From NCBI RefSeq assembly GCF_000022145.1, contig NC_011891.1, positions 4,446,501 through 4,510,500 of the forward strand: 64,000 nt of DNA, in the 5' to 3' direction. The first letter of the stretch is position 1, and each line of letters opens with the position of its first letter. The stretch comes from Anaeromyxobacter dehalogenans 2CP-1 (GTDB taxonomy: Bacteria; Myxococcota; Myxococcia; Myxococcales; Anaeromyxobacteraceae). The translations under genes and the position numbers were made by a program. This document shows, piece by piece, positions 1 through 10,539 of this stretch. Below the pieces are notes generated by a model. That model was not told where the DNA came from. It did no database searches and worked only from the letters and a program-made list of their open reading frames with translations.

Positions 1-663
<663 letters not shown>

Positions 664-700
664 GTAGGCCGGGCCCCGAGGCCGGGCCCCTCGGGTCCCG

Positions 701-899
701 CTCATCCCGAGCGTCCCTCGACTCCGGCCGTGCCCCAATCGTTCCGCTCACTCCGAGCGTCCCTCGACTCCGGCCGTGCCCCAATCGTTCCGCTCACCCC
801 GAGCGTAGGGCCGCGAAGCGGCCCGGAGTCGAGGGGCCCGGCCTACGCTCGGGATGAGCGGATCGGAGTCGAGGGGGCCCGGCGTACGCTCGGGATGAG
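701..899. repeat. Intergenic repeat cluster: 46-bp tandem unit plus inverted copies
   Basis: A 46-bp unit beginning CTCATCCCGAGCGTCCCTCG occurs at 701-746 and again, nearly identical, at 747-792, with a third partial copy from 793. After it come GGGCCGCGAAGCGGCCC, able to form a hairpin, and two inverted copies of the unit's edge (GGCCTACGCTCGGGATGAGCG near 840-860, and a variant near 880-900). It belongs to the same family as the repeats at 7.9 kb, 9.6-9.76 kb and 31.2 kb. It looks like a REP/MITE-type palindromic repeat; no coding is evident. Confidence 0.8.
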
Positions 900-929
900 C
901 GCACGGAAGACGCGCTACAATCCCGGCCG

Positions 930-1493
930 ATGGCCCTCTACGCCGCGCGCTGGGAACGTTCGCTCAAGGTGAGCACGGCGCTGTTCGTCGGCCTCACCGG
1001 CGCCGGCGCCGCGATCACCGCGTTCGCTGCGCGGCGCCCCGAGACGCCCGACGTCGGCCTGCCGGCGCTGCTCTTCGCCGCGCTCCCGGTGCTCATCGTC
1101 GCCACCGCCGTCCTCGTGTGGGCGCTCGCCCCGAGCGGCTTCGAGATCGAGGCCGCGCTCATCCGCGTGGAGCGGCCGCTCCTGCCGATCGAGATCCCGC
1201 TCCGCGAGGTGCGCGAGGTGGAGCTGCTCGCGCCGGGCGCGCTCGCCGGCGCCATCCGGCTGCTCGGGACGAGCGGCGCGTTCGGCCACTACGGCCGGTT
1301 CCGCTCGCGCACGCTGGGGAAGTTCCGGATGTACGCGACGCGGGGCGACGGCCTCGTGCGCGTCACCACCGAGCGCGACACGTTCGTGCTCTCGCCGGAT
1401 CCGGCCGAGCCGTTCGTGGAGGAGGTGCTCTCCCGCGCGGCGCGGGCGCGGCGGGTGAAGCCCGGGAGCCGGTTCGCCTCGCCACCGCGCTGA
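930..1493 (+). CDS. Membrane protein with PH-like C-terminal domain, hypothetical
   Basis: A 187-residue protein starting with ATG at 930. Two hydrophobic segments lie at roughly residues 13-35 and 44-67, followed by a soluble C-terminal part (about 68-170) rich in beta-strand-like alternation (FEIEAALIRVERPLLPIEIP, then REVREVEL). This layout, two helices then a strand-rich domain containing an Arg/Glu hydrophobic motif, resembles small bacterial PH-domain membrane proteins, but I do not recognise a specific family. It is convergent with the histidine kinase gene (stops 3 bp apart). Function unknown. Confidence 0.7.
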   Translation: MALYAARWERSLKVSTALFVGLTGAGAAITAFAARRPETPDVGLPALLFAALPVLIVATAVLVWALAPSGFEIEAALIRVERPLLPIEIPLREVREVELLAPGALAGAIRLLGTSGAFGHYGRFRSRTLGKFRMYATRGDGLVRVTTERDTFVLSPDPAEPFVEEVLSRAARARRVKPGSRFASPPR

Positions 1494-1496
1494 GGC

Positions 1497-2872
<1,376 letters not shown>

Positions 2873-2876
<4 letters not shown>

Positions 2877-3556
2877 GCGGCGCCCCCCGGCGGCACCACC
2901 AGCCGGTAGCCCACCCCGCGCACCGACTCGATGCGCACGCCCGGCGCGCCGAGCCGCTCGAGCTTGGTGCGGAGGTAGCCGACGTACACGTCCACCACGT
3001 TCGAGTTGCCCTCGAACTCCTGGCCCCACACCGTCTCGATGAGGCGGGTGCGCGAGAGCACCTCGCCGGCGTGGCGGGCCAGCTCGGCCACGAGGCCGTA
3101 CTCGCGGGCGGTGAGCGTCTCGGACTGCGCGCCCACGATCAGCGCCCGCCGGCGGGCGTCGAGCGTCACCGGCCCGAGCGCCGAGACGTCGGTGGCGCCG
3201 CCGCGGCGGTGCAGCGCCTCGATGCGGGCGATGAGCTCGTCGAAGTCGAACGGCTTCACCAGGTAGTCGTCGGCTCCGGCGCGCAGCCCGGTGACCTTCT
3301 CGCCGGTCGAGCCGCGGGCGGTGAGCAGCAGCACCGGCGTGCGCAGGCCCCGCGACCGCCACTCGCGCAGCACCGAGATGCCGTCGAGGTCGGGCAGCGA
3401 CCAGTCGAGCAGCACCACGTCGTAGGCGATGGTGGTCGCCTGCTCGCGGGCCGCGAGGCCCGTGCCGCAGACGTCCACCTGGTGGCCTTCCTCGGCCAGG
3501 CCGCGCGCCAGCACGCGCGCGACCCGGTCCTCATCCTCGACCAGCAAGAGCTTCAT
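2873..3556 (-). CDS. OmpR/PhoB-family response regulator (CusR/CzcR-like)
   Basis: A 227-residue two-domain regulator. The receiver domain starts MKLLLVEDEDRVARVLARGL with the acidic pair, has the phosphorylation aspartate in VVLLDWSLPDLDG and the conserved lysine in VKPFDFDEL. The C-terminal winged helix (about 125-222) includes LTAREYGLVAELARH and the recognition-helix region VVDVYVGYLRTKLE, ending SVRGVGYRL. Its ATG at 3556 lies 26 bp inside the end of the RND pump gene and its stop overlaps the kinase start, so translation is probably coupled. Probable role: transcriptional activation of this efflux operon in response to metal. Confidence 0.95.
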
Positions 3557-6500
3557 GCGCGGGCTCCGGGGCTGGTGCCGATGATCCCTCGGCCCGGCGC
3601 GCGAGCCAAGGATAGAGCGCCGGGAGCACGAGGAGCGTGAGGATGGTGGAGGTGACGAGGCCGAACGCGACCACCGTGGCGAGCGGGCGCTGCACCTCGG
3701 CGCCGACCCCGGTCGCGATGGCCATGGGGATGAAGCCCAGCGCGGCCACGAGCGCCGTCATCAGCACCGGCCGGGCGCGCTCGCGGGCCGCGGTGGCGGC
3801 CGCCTCGGCCGGCGAGCGCCCCTCGGCCTCGAGCGCCACCAGCCGGTTCATCAGCACCACGCCGTTCAGCACCGCCACGCCGGAGAGCGCGATGAACCCC
3901 ACCGCCGCGGAGATCGACACCGGCATGCCGCGGGCCCAGAGCGCGATCATCCCGCCCACCGAGGCGAACGGGACGTTCATGAAGATGACGAGCGCCGGCT
4001 TGAGCTTCCGGAACGCGGCGAGCAGCACGCCCACGATGAGCACCAGCACCACCGGGATGACCACGCCGAGCCGCCGCTTCGCCTCGTTCAGCGTCTCGAA
4101 CGAGCCGCCCCACTCGATGCGGTAGCCGGCCGGCGGGCGCACCTGCGCCGCCACCGCGCGCTCGGCCGCGCCCACCACGCCGCCCAGGTCGGAGCTGCGC
4201 ACGTTGAAGCCGACCACCAGCCGGCGCTCCGCGTCCTGGCGCGAGACCAGGCTCGGCGCCACCTCGCTCGACACGTCCGCCACGCGCGAGAGCGGCACCA
4301 GCGCGCCGCCCGGCGCGGGCAGGCCCAGCGACGGGAGCGTGAACGCGCTCGCCCCGTCGCCCAGGCGCAGCACGATGGGGATGCGGAGCGGGCCGTCGTA
4401 GGTGGCGCCCACCTCGACGCCGGTGCGGACCGCCGTGACCGCGTCGAGCACGTCGCGCACCGTGAAGCCCGCCGCCGAGACGTCGAGCGGCCGCGGCCGG
4501 ACCTCGAGCAGCGACACCGCCGGCGGTGCGTAGATGCGCACGTCCTCGGCGCCCTTCACCTGCTCCACCACGCCCGTCACCTGCTCGGCGAGCGCGCGGA
4601 GGTCGGCGAGGTCCTCGCCGTAGACCGAGATGGTCACGTCGGCCACCGAGCCGCCCAGCAGCTCGTTGAAGCGCATCTGGATGGGCTGGGTGAAGGCCGG
4701 GTCACCGCCCGGCGCCTCGCGCCCGATCGCGAGCTCCACCTCGCGGATGAGCTGGTCGCGGGTGAGGCCCCTCCGCCACTCCGAGCGCGGCTTCAGCGTC
4801 ACGAACACGTCCGCCTGCTCGAGCCCCATGATGTCGGTCGCGACCGCCGGGCTGCCCACGCGCGAGACGATGCGCGTCGCCTCCGGCACTTGCGAGAGCA
4901 CCGCGGCCTCCATGCGCCCCGCCTCGCGCACCGCCGACTCGAGCGAGATGTCCGCCGCGCGGGTGGTCTGGATGACGAGGTCGCCCTCGTCGAGCTGCGG
5001 CACGAACTCCGAGCCCGCCGTCAGGAACAGCGCCACGCCCAGCGTGAGCAGCGTCACCGCCCCCGCCGCCACCGCCTTCGGGCGCGCCAGCGTGCGGTCG
5101 AGGAGCGGCAGGTAGAGCCGGTCGAGGAGGCGCACCAGCGGCGGCGGGCGGGCCGGGATGTCCTTCGGGCGGAGCAAGAGCGCCGCCGCGGCAGGGATGA
5201 ACGTGACCGAGAGGACGAGCGAGGTGAGGAGCGCGAACACCACCGTCAGCGCCATCGGGCGGAACATCTTCCCGTCCACCCCGGTGAGCGACAGCACCGG
5301 CACGTAGACGAGCAGGATGATGAGCACCGAGAAGAACACCGGCGTCGCCATCGAGCGCGTCACCTCGCGCACGTGCGCCGCCATCTTCTCGCGCCCGCCG
5401 CGCCGGTCGGCCGACGCGAAGGTCGCCGCGGCCACGCCGTGGAAGATCGCCTCCACCATCACCACCGCGCCGTCCACCACCAGGCCGAAGTCGATGGCGC
5501 CCAGGCTCATCAGGTTGCCCGGGATGCCCAGCAGCACCATGGCGCCCGTCGCGCCCAGCATCGAGAGCGGGATGGCCGAGGCCACCAGCAGGCCCGCGCG
5601 GAACGAGCCCAGCATGAGGAACAGCACCGCCACCACCAGCAGGCCGCCCTCCAGCAGGTTCTTGAAGACCGTGCGGAGCGTGCCCTCGACCAGCTTGGAG
5701 CGGTCGTAGACGATGTCCACGGTGACGTCGTCCGGGAGCGCCGTGCGCACCTTCGCCATCGCGTCGTGGACGCGGTCCATCACCTCGAGCGCGTTGTCGC
5801 CGCGGAGCATCTGCGCCATGAGGTAGACCGTCTCGCCGTGGCCGTTCTTGGTGGCGGCGCCGATGCGCGGCATCGCGCCCACGCGGATGTCCGCCACCTC
5901 GGCGAGCCGCACCGGCGGGAGGTTGCCGCCCTGCGGGTGGACGAGCGCATGCGCGAGGTCGGTCGGGTCCTTCGGGAGCGCCACCGCGCGGAGCAGCGAC
6001 TGCGCCGAGCCCGCCGGCACGCTCGCGCCCGCCGCGGTGCCCGTCGCCTGTTCCAGCGCGCCGCGCAGGTCGGCGAGCGTGAGCCCGCGCTGCGCCATCC
6101 GCACCGGATCCGCGCGGACCTCGAGCGTGCGCTGCTCGCCGCCCCAGGTGTTCACCTCCACCACGCCCGGCACGCTGCGGAGCAAGGGCGACACGCGCAG
6201 CGTCGCCATCTCCAGCAGCTCCGCCGGCGTGCGGCGGTTGGAGGAGATGGTGAAGTGGAAGATCTCGCCCAGGCCGCCCGTCACCGGGCCCAGCTCAGGC
6301 GCCGAGACGCCGTTCGGCAGCGCCACCGTGTCGAGCCGCTCCTTCACCACCTGGCGGGCGCGGTAGGTGTCGGCGCCGTCGTCGAAGACCGCCGTGACCG
6401 AGGAGATGCCGTAGCGCGAGAGGCTGCGCTGCTCCACCATGCCCGGCACGCCGCCCAGCGCCGCCTCGATGGGCCGGGTGACGAGCTTCTCCACCTCCTC

Positions 6501-6674
6501 CGGCGTCAGGCCCGGCGCGCGCGTCAGCACCAGCACCTGGTTGGTGGTGATGTCCGGCATCGCGTCGAACTTGAGGCGCGCGCTGAAGATGGCGCCGACG
6601 ATCGCCAGGGCCACCGTGAGCGCGACCACCAGCTTGCGGTGGTCCACGCACCACGCCACCAGCCGTCCGATCAC
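3531..6674 (-). CDS. czcA: CzcA/CusA-type heavy-metal RND efflux pump
   Basis: Inner-membrane proton-driven pump of a tripartite efflux complex, 1047 residues, the usual length for HME-RND proteins. GTG at 6674 is chosen because it overlaps the adaptor stop (GTGA). The N-terminus (RLVAWCVDHRKLVVAL) is the first transmembrane helix, followed by the periplasmic porter region starting DAMPDITTNQV. The transmembrane-4 signature reads DFGLVVDGAVVMVE, with the two Asp and the Glu of proton relay; this form is typical of divalent-cation (Co/Zn/Cd/Ni) pumps and differs from the Cu/Ag subgroup. Sits between adaptor and two-component genes. Metal choice is an inference from this motif. Confidence 0.95.
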   Translation of the reverse strand: MIGRLVAWCVDHRKLVVALTVALAIVGAIFSARLKFDAMPDITTNQVLVLTRAPGLTPEEVEKLVTRPIEAALGGVPGMVEQRSLSRYGISSVTAVFDDGADTYRARQVVKERLDTVALPNGVSAPELGPVTGGLGEIFHFTISSNRRTPAELLEMATLRVSPLLRSVPGVVEVNTWGGEQRTLEVRADPVRMAQRGLTLADLRGALEQATGTAAGASVPAGSAQSLLRAVALPKDPTDLAHALVHPQGGNLPPVRLAEVADIRVGAMPRIGAATKNGHGETVYLMAQMLRGDNALEVMDRVHDAMAKVRTALPDDVTVDIVYDRSKLVEGTLRTVFKNLLEGGLLVVAVLFLMLGSFRAGLLVASAIPLSMLGATGAMVLLGIPGNLMSLGAIDFGLVVDGAVVMVEAIFHGVAAATFASADRRGGREKMAAHVREVTRSMATPVFFSVLIILLVYVPVLSLTGVDGKMFRPMALTVVFALLTSLVLSVTFIPAAAALLLRPKDIPARPPPLVRLLDRLYLPLLDRTLARPKAVAAGAVTLLTLGVALFLTAGSEFVPQLDEGDLVIQTTRAADISLESAVREAGRMEAAVLSQVPEATRIVSRVGSPAVATDIMGLEQADVFVTLKPRSEWRRGLTRDQLIREVELAIGREAPGGDPAFTQPIQMRFNELLGGSVADVTISVYGEDLADLRALAEQVTGVVEQVKGAEDVRIYAPPAVSLLEVRPRPLDVSAAGFTVRDVLDAVTAVRTGVEVGATYDGPLRIPIVLRLGDGASAFTLPSLGLPAPGGALVPLSRVADVSSEVAPSLVSRQDAERRLVVGFNVRSSDLGGVVGAAERAVAAQVRPPAGYRIEWGGSFETLNEAKRRLGVVIPVVLVLIVGVLLAAFRKLKPALVIFMNVPFASVGGMIALWARGMPVSISAAVGFIALSGVAVLNGVVLMNRLVALEAEGRSPAEAAATAARERARPVLMTALVAALGFIPMAIATGVGAEVQRPLATVVAFGLVTSTILTLLVLPALYPWLARRAEGSSAPAPEPAHEALAGRG

Positions 6675-7816
6675 GGCTGCTCCTCCGACGCGGCCAGCGC
6701 CGCGTCCGCCGCGACCTCGACGCCCGGCTCGACGCCCTTCACGAGCGCGTCCGCGCCGGAAGTGGCGAGCACCTGCACCGGGAGGCGCTGCGGCTTCCCC
6801 GCGACGTTGCGCACCACGTAGGCCTGCTTGCCGTCGAGCGCCACCGCGCGCGCCGGCACCGCCGCGGCCGCCTCGCCCATCTTCACCGCGAGGCGCGCCG
6901 AGAGGCCCGCCGGCAGCCGCGCGCCGCCGTTCCGGCCTGCGAACCAGGCCGCCGTGGTGCCGTCGCGCGGATCCACCACCGGCGCGCGGCCCAGCAGGTC
7001 CACCGGGTGGCGCGTGCCGTCCGGCAGGATGAGCTCGAACTTCGCCGTCGGGGGCGGCGCGTACGCCAGCCGCGCCTCCACCCGCGTCTCGCCGTCGGCG
7101 GCGACCCGCGCGATCGGCTCGCCCGCCGCCTCGCGCGTCTCGCCGATGGAGGCCTTCACCTCGTGGACCATGCCCGAGATCGGCGAGCGCAGGCCCACCT
7201 GCCCCGAGCCGTCCAGGATGCGCCGCGCGTCCGCCGCGCCGAGGTCCGCCGCGCGGAGCGTCGCGAGCGCGCTCTGCTGGTCCGCGCGCGCCTCGGCGAG
7301 CTTCGTCTCCGACTCGAGCAGGTCGGAGAGCTTCACCAGGCCGTCCTTCTTGAGCCCGTCGAGCTGGTCCTTCCGCCGCTGGTAGGCCTCGAGGCGCGTC
7401 GTCGCCGCCGCGTAGGCGCCCGCCGCCTGGACCACCTCCGGCATCACCACCTCGGCGATCACCTGGCCCCGGGCCACCTTCTCGCCCGCGCGGACCGAGA
7501 TCTTCGTGATCCGGGCGCGGAACGGCGGCGTCACTGCGGCCACGCCCTCCGGCGCCGGCAGCACCGTCGCCGGGGCCTCGAGCAGCGAGACGCCCTCCGC
7601 CGCGCGGGCGCGGACCCACGGCGTGCGCGCGCTCGTCGCCGCCGCCGGCGTCGTGTCGGCGGCGCCTTGCTGCTGCTCCTTCGCGAGCTTCAGCGAGGCC
7701 GGCTCAGTCGGCGAGCCCGCCGCCTGCTGCGCCGGCGCCGGGGCCGGCTCCTTCGAGCAGGCCGCGAAGGCGACGAGCGCGGCGGCGAGGAGGGACGTGC
7801 GAGAGGTTCGGTTCAC
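6671..7816 (-). CDS. czcB: Periplasmic adaptor (membrane fusion) lipoprotein, CzcB/CusB-like
   Basis: A 381-residue adaptor linking the RND pump to the outer-membrane channel. The N-terminus has a lipoprotein signal: MNRTSRTSLLAAALVAFAAC, with the lipobox cysteine at residue 20, followed by a Pro/Ala-rich tether. A biotinyl-lipoyl-like half motif (RITKISVRAGEKVARGQVIAEV, about 104-125) precedes a helical hairpin, and the second half (GLRSPISGMVHEVKASIGE) follows; a beta-barrel and membrane-proximal domain complete it. The GTG start at 7816 overlaps the stop of the outer-membrane factor gene (GTGA). No His/Met-rich metal-binding extension is evident. Confidence 0.93.
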   Translation of the reverse strand: MNRTSRTSLLAAALVAFAACSKEPAPAPAQQAAGSPTEPASLKLAKEQQQGAADTTPAAATSARTPWVRARAAEGVSLLEAPATVLPAPEGVAAVTPPFRARITKISVRAGEKVARGQVIAEVVMPEVVQAAGAYAAATTRLEAYQRRKDQLDGLKKDGLVKLSDLLESETKLAEARADQQSALATLRAADLGAADARRILDGSGQVGLRSPISGMVHEVKASIGETREAAGEPIARVAADGETRVEARLAYAPPPTAKFELILPDGTRHPVDLLGRAPVVDPRDGTTAAWFAGRNGGARLPAGLSARLAVKMGEAAAAVPARAVALDGKQAYVVRNVAGKPQRLPVQVLATSGADALVKGVEPGVEVAADAALAASEEQP

Positions 7817-9420
7817 GGCGTGACTCCGGTGCTGCGGGGTTGCGAAGCTTCGGTATCGCGCCCGTCCGGGCTAGGTGATCCGCTCACCCTGAGCGGAGGC
7901 GGGGCCGAAGGCACCGCCCAAGTCTGACCGTCCCCCTCACCCTGGGTTCCGCTCACCCTGAGCGTAGGCGGGGCCGAAGGCACCGCCGATGTCTGACCGT
8001 CCCGCTCACCCTGAGCTCCGCTCACCCTGAGCGTAGGCGGGGCCGAAGGCACCGCCGAAGTCGAAGGGCGAGCGGCGGCGTCCGGCGCCCCATCCGTCGG
8101 CACCAGCGCCACCAGCATCGCGACCTTCGCGCGCGCCCAGGCGTGCGCCGCCCGCGCGCGCAGCTCGCGCGCACGCGCCGCCGCCGCGCTCCGGCGGGCC
8201 ACCAGGACCTCGACCACGGTCGCGTCGCCCGCGCGCATCGCCGCCTCGCGCAGCCGGGCGCTCTCCGCCGCCGCCGGGACCAGCGTCTTCTCCAGCGCGT
8301 CCAGGACCTCGCCCGTGTGCTCCACCTCGTGGAACGCGCGCGCCAGCTCCGTTACCGCGCGGCGCGACGCGTCCTCCGCCTCGCCCGCGCGGCGGGCCGC
8401 CGCCGCGTCGAAGGTGGCCGCCTCGCGGTGGCCCCGCTCGAACACCGGGAAGGTGAAGCCGACGATGCCGTAGAGGACGTCGTTCCCCGTCGAGTCTCGC
8501 TGCGCGCGCGCGCCCAGCTGGAGATCGAGGCCCCGCGCCGAGCGCGCCTCCGAGGCGCGGGCCCGGTCCGCCTCCGCCGCGAGCTTCTCCGCGCGCGCCG
8601 CCGGCAGCGCCGCCGCACGCGCGATGAGCGCCGGCCACGCCGCGCGCTCCGGGACCGTCGCCATCGGCAGCTCGCCCGAGGTCGTCATCGGCAGCGGCGT
8701 CGCCCGGCCCACCATCTCCGCCAGGCGGAAGCCCAGGTCCGTCACCTCGCCCTCGACCGAGAGCGACGCCAGCCGCGCCTCCGCCTCGTAGGCGTCCGCG
8801 TCCGCCGCGTCCGCGCGGGTCAGCGCGGCGGCCTCCGCCGCGCGGCGGGTGCGGGCCGCGAGCTCCATGGCGAGGCCCAGCTCCTCGCGCGAGAGCTGGA
8901 AGGCCGCCTCCGCTGCCCACATGTCCAGCCACGCCTGCGCCGCGTCGAGGCGGCGCGAGAGCGCCACCGCGCGCGCCTCGTCGCGGAGCTGCTGCTCCTC
9001 GGTGCGGGCCGCCTTGCGGCGGTTGCCCGAGAGGCCCGCCAGGTTGAAGGACTGCGTGAGGGCTACCTCGCCCTCCAGCCGCGGGTTCGCGTCCCTGGTC
9101 GAGAACCCGGGCTGGAGGACGAGTGAGGGGTTGGAGGTGAGCAGGCCAATCTTCGAATTGCCCTCGGATTTGACCGAGACCGCGCGCTCCGCGCCCGCGA
9201 CCGAGGGCGCCTCCGCCGCGAGCCCCAGCGCCTCGTCGAAGGTGATGGCGTAGACGCGCTCCGGCGCGAGCGGGGCCATCTTGTGAGGTGGCGAGGCGTG
9301 GAACTGCGGCGACGTCGAGGCGTTCGCCGGCGCAGTCGCGGGCGGGACGCCAGACACGTCCGGAGCCGACGGTTCGGCGACGACCAGGAGCGAGAGGAGA
9401 AGGACCGAGGAGGGCATCAT
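7813..9420 (-). CDS. czcC: TolC-family outer-membrane efflux protein with repeat-encoded C-terminal tail
   Basis: Outer-membrane channel of the tripartite efflux system, about 535 residues from the ATG at 9420, where a signal peptide (MMPSSVLLLSLLVVAEPS) begins; a start at 9459 would add 13 charged residues. The central part shows paired long alpha-helical regions typical of outer-membrane efflux proteins. After the family domain (about residue 440) the last ~90 residues are unusual: three copies of a 23-residue unit containing SAVPSAPPTLRVSG, encoded by a 69-bp DNA repeat at 7880-8066 that belongs to the dispersed intergenic family. First gene of the operon; the stop overlaps the adaptor's start. 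Confidence 0.9.
   Translation of the reverse strand: MMPSSVLLLSLLVVAEPSAPDVSGVPPATAPANASTSPQFHASPPHKMAPLAPERVYAITFDEALGLAAEAPSVAGAERAVSVKSEGNSKIGLLTSNPSLVLQPGFSTRDANPRLEGEVALTQSFNLAGLSGNRRKAARTEEQQLRDEARAVALSRRLDAAQAWLDMWAAEAAFQLSREELGLAMELAARTRRAAEAAALTRADAADADAYEAEARLASLSVEGEVTDLGFRLAEMVGRATPLPMTTSGELPMATVPERAAWPALIARAAALPAARAEKLAAEADRARASEARSARGLDLQLGARAQRDSTGNDVLYGIVGFTFPVFERGHREAATFDAAAARRAGEAEDASRRAVTELARAFHEVEHTGEVLDALEKTLVPAAAESARLREAAMRAGDATVVEVLVARRSAAAARARELRARAAHAWARAKVAMLVALVPTDGAPDAAARPSTSAVPSAPPTLRVSGAQGERDGQTSAVPSAPPTLRVSGTQGEGDGQTWAVPSAPPPLRVSGSPSPDGRDTEASQPRSTGVTP
7880..8066. repeat. 69-bp tandem repeat inside the outer-membrane factor gene
   Basis: Three copies of a unit starting CCGCTCACCCTGAGCG begin at 7880, 7949 and 8018, exactly 69 bp apart, so each adds 23 codons and keeps the frame. 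Each copy includes AGGCGGGGCCGAAGGCACCG. The core matches the dispersed palindromic repeat seen at 0.7 kb, 9.7 kb and 31.2 kb. The tail encoded is rich in Pro, Ser, Ala and Gly. Confidence 0.85.
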
Positions 9421-9612
9421 CGCGGGCCGTGTTCTGTCGCGGCCGGCGCGCCGCGGCATGGGTTCCCCGTGAGAAGGCTCTCAGAAAAGGTCCTTTAGAA
9501 GCGGCATGTTGTCGCAAACCGAGGCGTGACGCCGGGGTCCGCTCACTCCACCGCTTCAGCCGGGTGCTCACACCCCCGTGTGGCGCTCATTCCCCCGCTG
9601 ATGGCGAGCGCG

Positions 9613-9663
9613 GGCCCGCACCACTGGTACGGGTTCGCAGGAGCGGGCCCACTGGTGCGGGCC
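9613..9663. repeat. Imperfect palindrome of the dispersed repeat family
   Basis: Arms at 9613-9623 and 9653-9663 are perfect 11-bp inverted repeats, with further partial pairing inside (CTGGTACGGG against GGGCCCACTGG). The same GGCCCGCAC core recurs at 9720-9742. Confidence 0.7.
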
Positions 9664-9719
9664 GGAGCCGAGGCCCCATCCCTGCGCAGCCCCTTCCCCA
9701 TCCGCTCATGCCGAGCGTA

Positions 9720-9742
9720 GGCCCGCACCCGAGGTGCGGGCC
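9720..9742. repeat. Perfect 10-bp-stem hairpin of the dispersed repeat family
   Basis: GGCCCGCACC, loop CGA, GGTGCGGGCC. It is flanked on the left by CGAGCGTA and on the right by GGAGTCGAGG, the invariant edges of the family; only the stem sequence varies between copies. Confidence 0.75.
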
Positions 9743-10070
9743 GGAGTCGAGGCAGGCCCCCTCAGCCCCCGCTCCCCCCGTTCACGGAGCAGGGGGAGCC
9801 GGGCGCGAGAGGCGATGCCGCCGCCCCCCACCGCGCCGCCGGCAGGTCTCGGTCCCAGCAGCGGAGGGGGGTTCGTGCTGGGGCCTACGACCCGTCGACA
9901 CGGAGGTGCCCGCCGGCCTTGCGGGGCGCGCAGCCGGCGGGTGCGACGAGGTGGGGGACGGCAGGCATCGAGGAGGACCGTACGAGAGGGCGCCCGGCCA
10001 CTGCATGGGAGGCGGATGAGCCCGCTCTCACGCGCCCCGCGCCCCGGCCGCCCGCCCCTGCGTTCTCCGC

Positions 10071-10099
10071 TTGATCCCCGGACGGCGGTGCCGTATATG
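10071..10099 (+). promoter_or_regulatory. Probable sigma-70-type promoter of the tRNA cluster
   Basis: TTGATC at 10071-10076 and TATATG at 10094-10099 are separated by exactly 17 bp, close to the consensus boxes. The first tRNA begins 75 bp downstream, which leaves a short leader. Confidence 0.6.
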
Positions 10100-10174
10100 G
10101 GCGGACTCCGAGCGCCGGACAGGATGCCCCCGGGGCCCGGAAGCAGACGGAACGAGGACGGATTCGCGGTTTTC

Positions 10175-10264
10175 GGAGGAGTGGCCGAGCGGTTTAAGGC
10201 GGCGGTCTTGAAAACCGCAGAGGGTTCACGCCCTCCGAAGGTTCGAATCCTTCCTCCTCCGCCA
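10175..10264 (+). tRNA. tRNA-Ser(UGA)
   Basis: A 90-nt class II tRNA. Acceptor stem GGAGGAG pairs with CTCCTCC before discriminator G and encoded CCA. The anticodon arm GCGGT-CTTGAAA-ACCGC gives anticodon TGA; a long variable arm (GAGGGTTCACGCCCTC) and GGTTCGAATCC in the T arm are present. Reads UCA/UCG-type serine codons. Confidence 0.97.
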
Positions 10265-10291
10265 GGACAGAAGGAGCGGAAGAAGGGTTCT

Positions 10292-10383
10292 GGAAAGGTG
10301 GCCGAGAGGCCGAAGGCGCTGGTTTGCTAAACCAGTATACGGGGTGACCTGTATCGAGGGTTCGAATCCCTCCCTTTCCGCCA
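10292..10383 (+). tRNA. tRNA-Ser(GCU)
   Basis: A 92-nt class II tRNA 27 bp after the previous one. Acceptor GGAAAGG/CCTTTCC, discriminator G and CCA end. Anticodon stem CTGGT/ACCAG around TTGCTAA gives anticodon GCT. The long variable arm includes TATACGGGGTGACCTGTAT. Reads AGU/AGC serine codons. Confidence 0.97.
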
Positions 10384-10456
10384 ATCTCGCAGCACCGCAG
10401 GACCCGCAGCGCCGCAGCACCCCGCCCTCCCCGGGCGGCACAACCGAATAGGCTTT

Positions 10457-10533
10457 GCGCCCTTAGCTCAGTTGGATAGAGCGTCGGACTACGAATCCGA
10501 AGGCCAGAGGTTCAAATCCTCTAGGGCGCGCCA
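10457..10533 (+). tRNA. tRNA-Arg(ACG), site of island integration
   Basis: A 77-nt tRNA with acceptor GCGCCCT/AGGGCGC, D arm AGCTCAGTTGGATAGAGC, anticodon loop CTACGAA (ACG) and encoded CCA. Its 3' 45 bases (10489-10533) recur imperfectly at 16688-16732, as expected when an integrative element recombines into the 3' half of a tRNA gene and restores it. Confidence 0.97.
10489..10533 (+). repeat. Putative att site (tRNA-Arg 3' half)
   Basis: These 45 bases, anticodon loop to CCA, are matched by 16688-16732 with four mismatches. The DNA between the two copies has lower GC than the surroundings and holds restriction genes. Confidence 0.7.
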
Positions 10534-10539
10534 GTTTTA

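Larger units (their letters stand above)
9421..10070. other. Gene-poor stretch with dispersed-repeat hairpins
   Basis: About 650 bp without a supportable gene between the efflux operon and the tRNA cluster. It must hold the promoter of the efflux operon, but I could not assign one securely. It carries two hairpins of the dispersed repeat family: a long imperfect one with arms GGCCCGCACCA / TGGTGCGGGCC at 9613-9663, and a perfect 10-bp stem with a 3-base loop at 9720-9742, flanked by GCCGAGCGTAG and GGAGTCGAGG. Open frames here overlap the tRNAs or have no start signal. Confidence 0.6.

Noticed and set aside
701-899. Possible CRISPR array
   Set aside because: The 46-bp units are head-to-tail without unique spacers, and inverted copies follow; no cas gene is in the window.
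7880-8066. Possible CRISPR array (69-bp period)
   Set aside because: The entire unit is repeated, including the interval, and it is translated as part of a protein.
9734-10330. A 198-codon frame in the pre-tRNA gap
   Set aside because: Runs through tRNA-Ser(UGA) and into tRNA-Ser(GCU), and has neither a ribosome-binding site nor a coding-like sequence.
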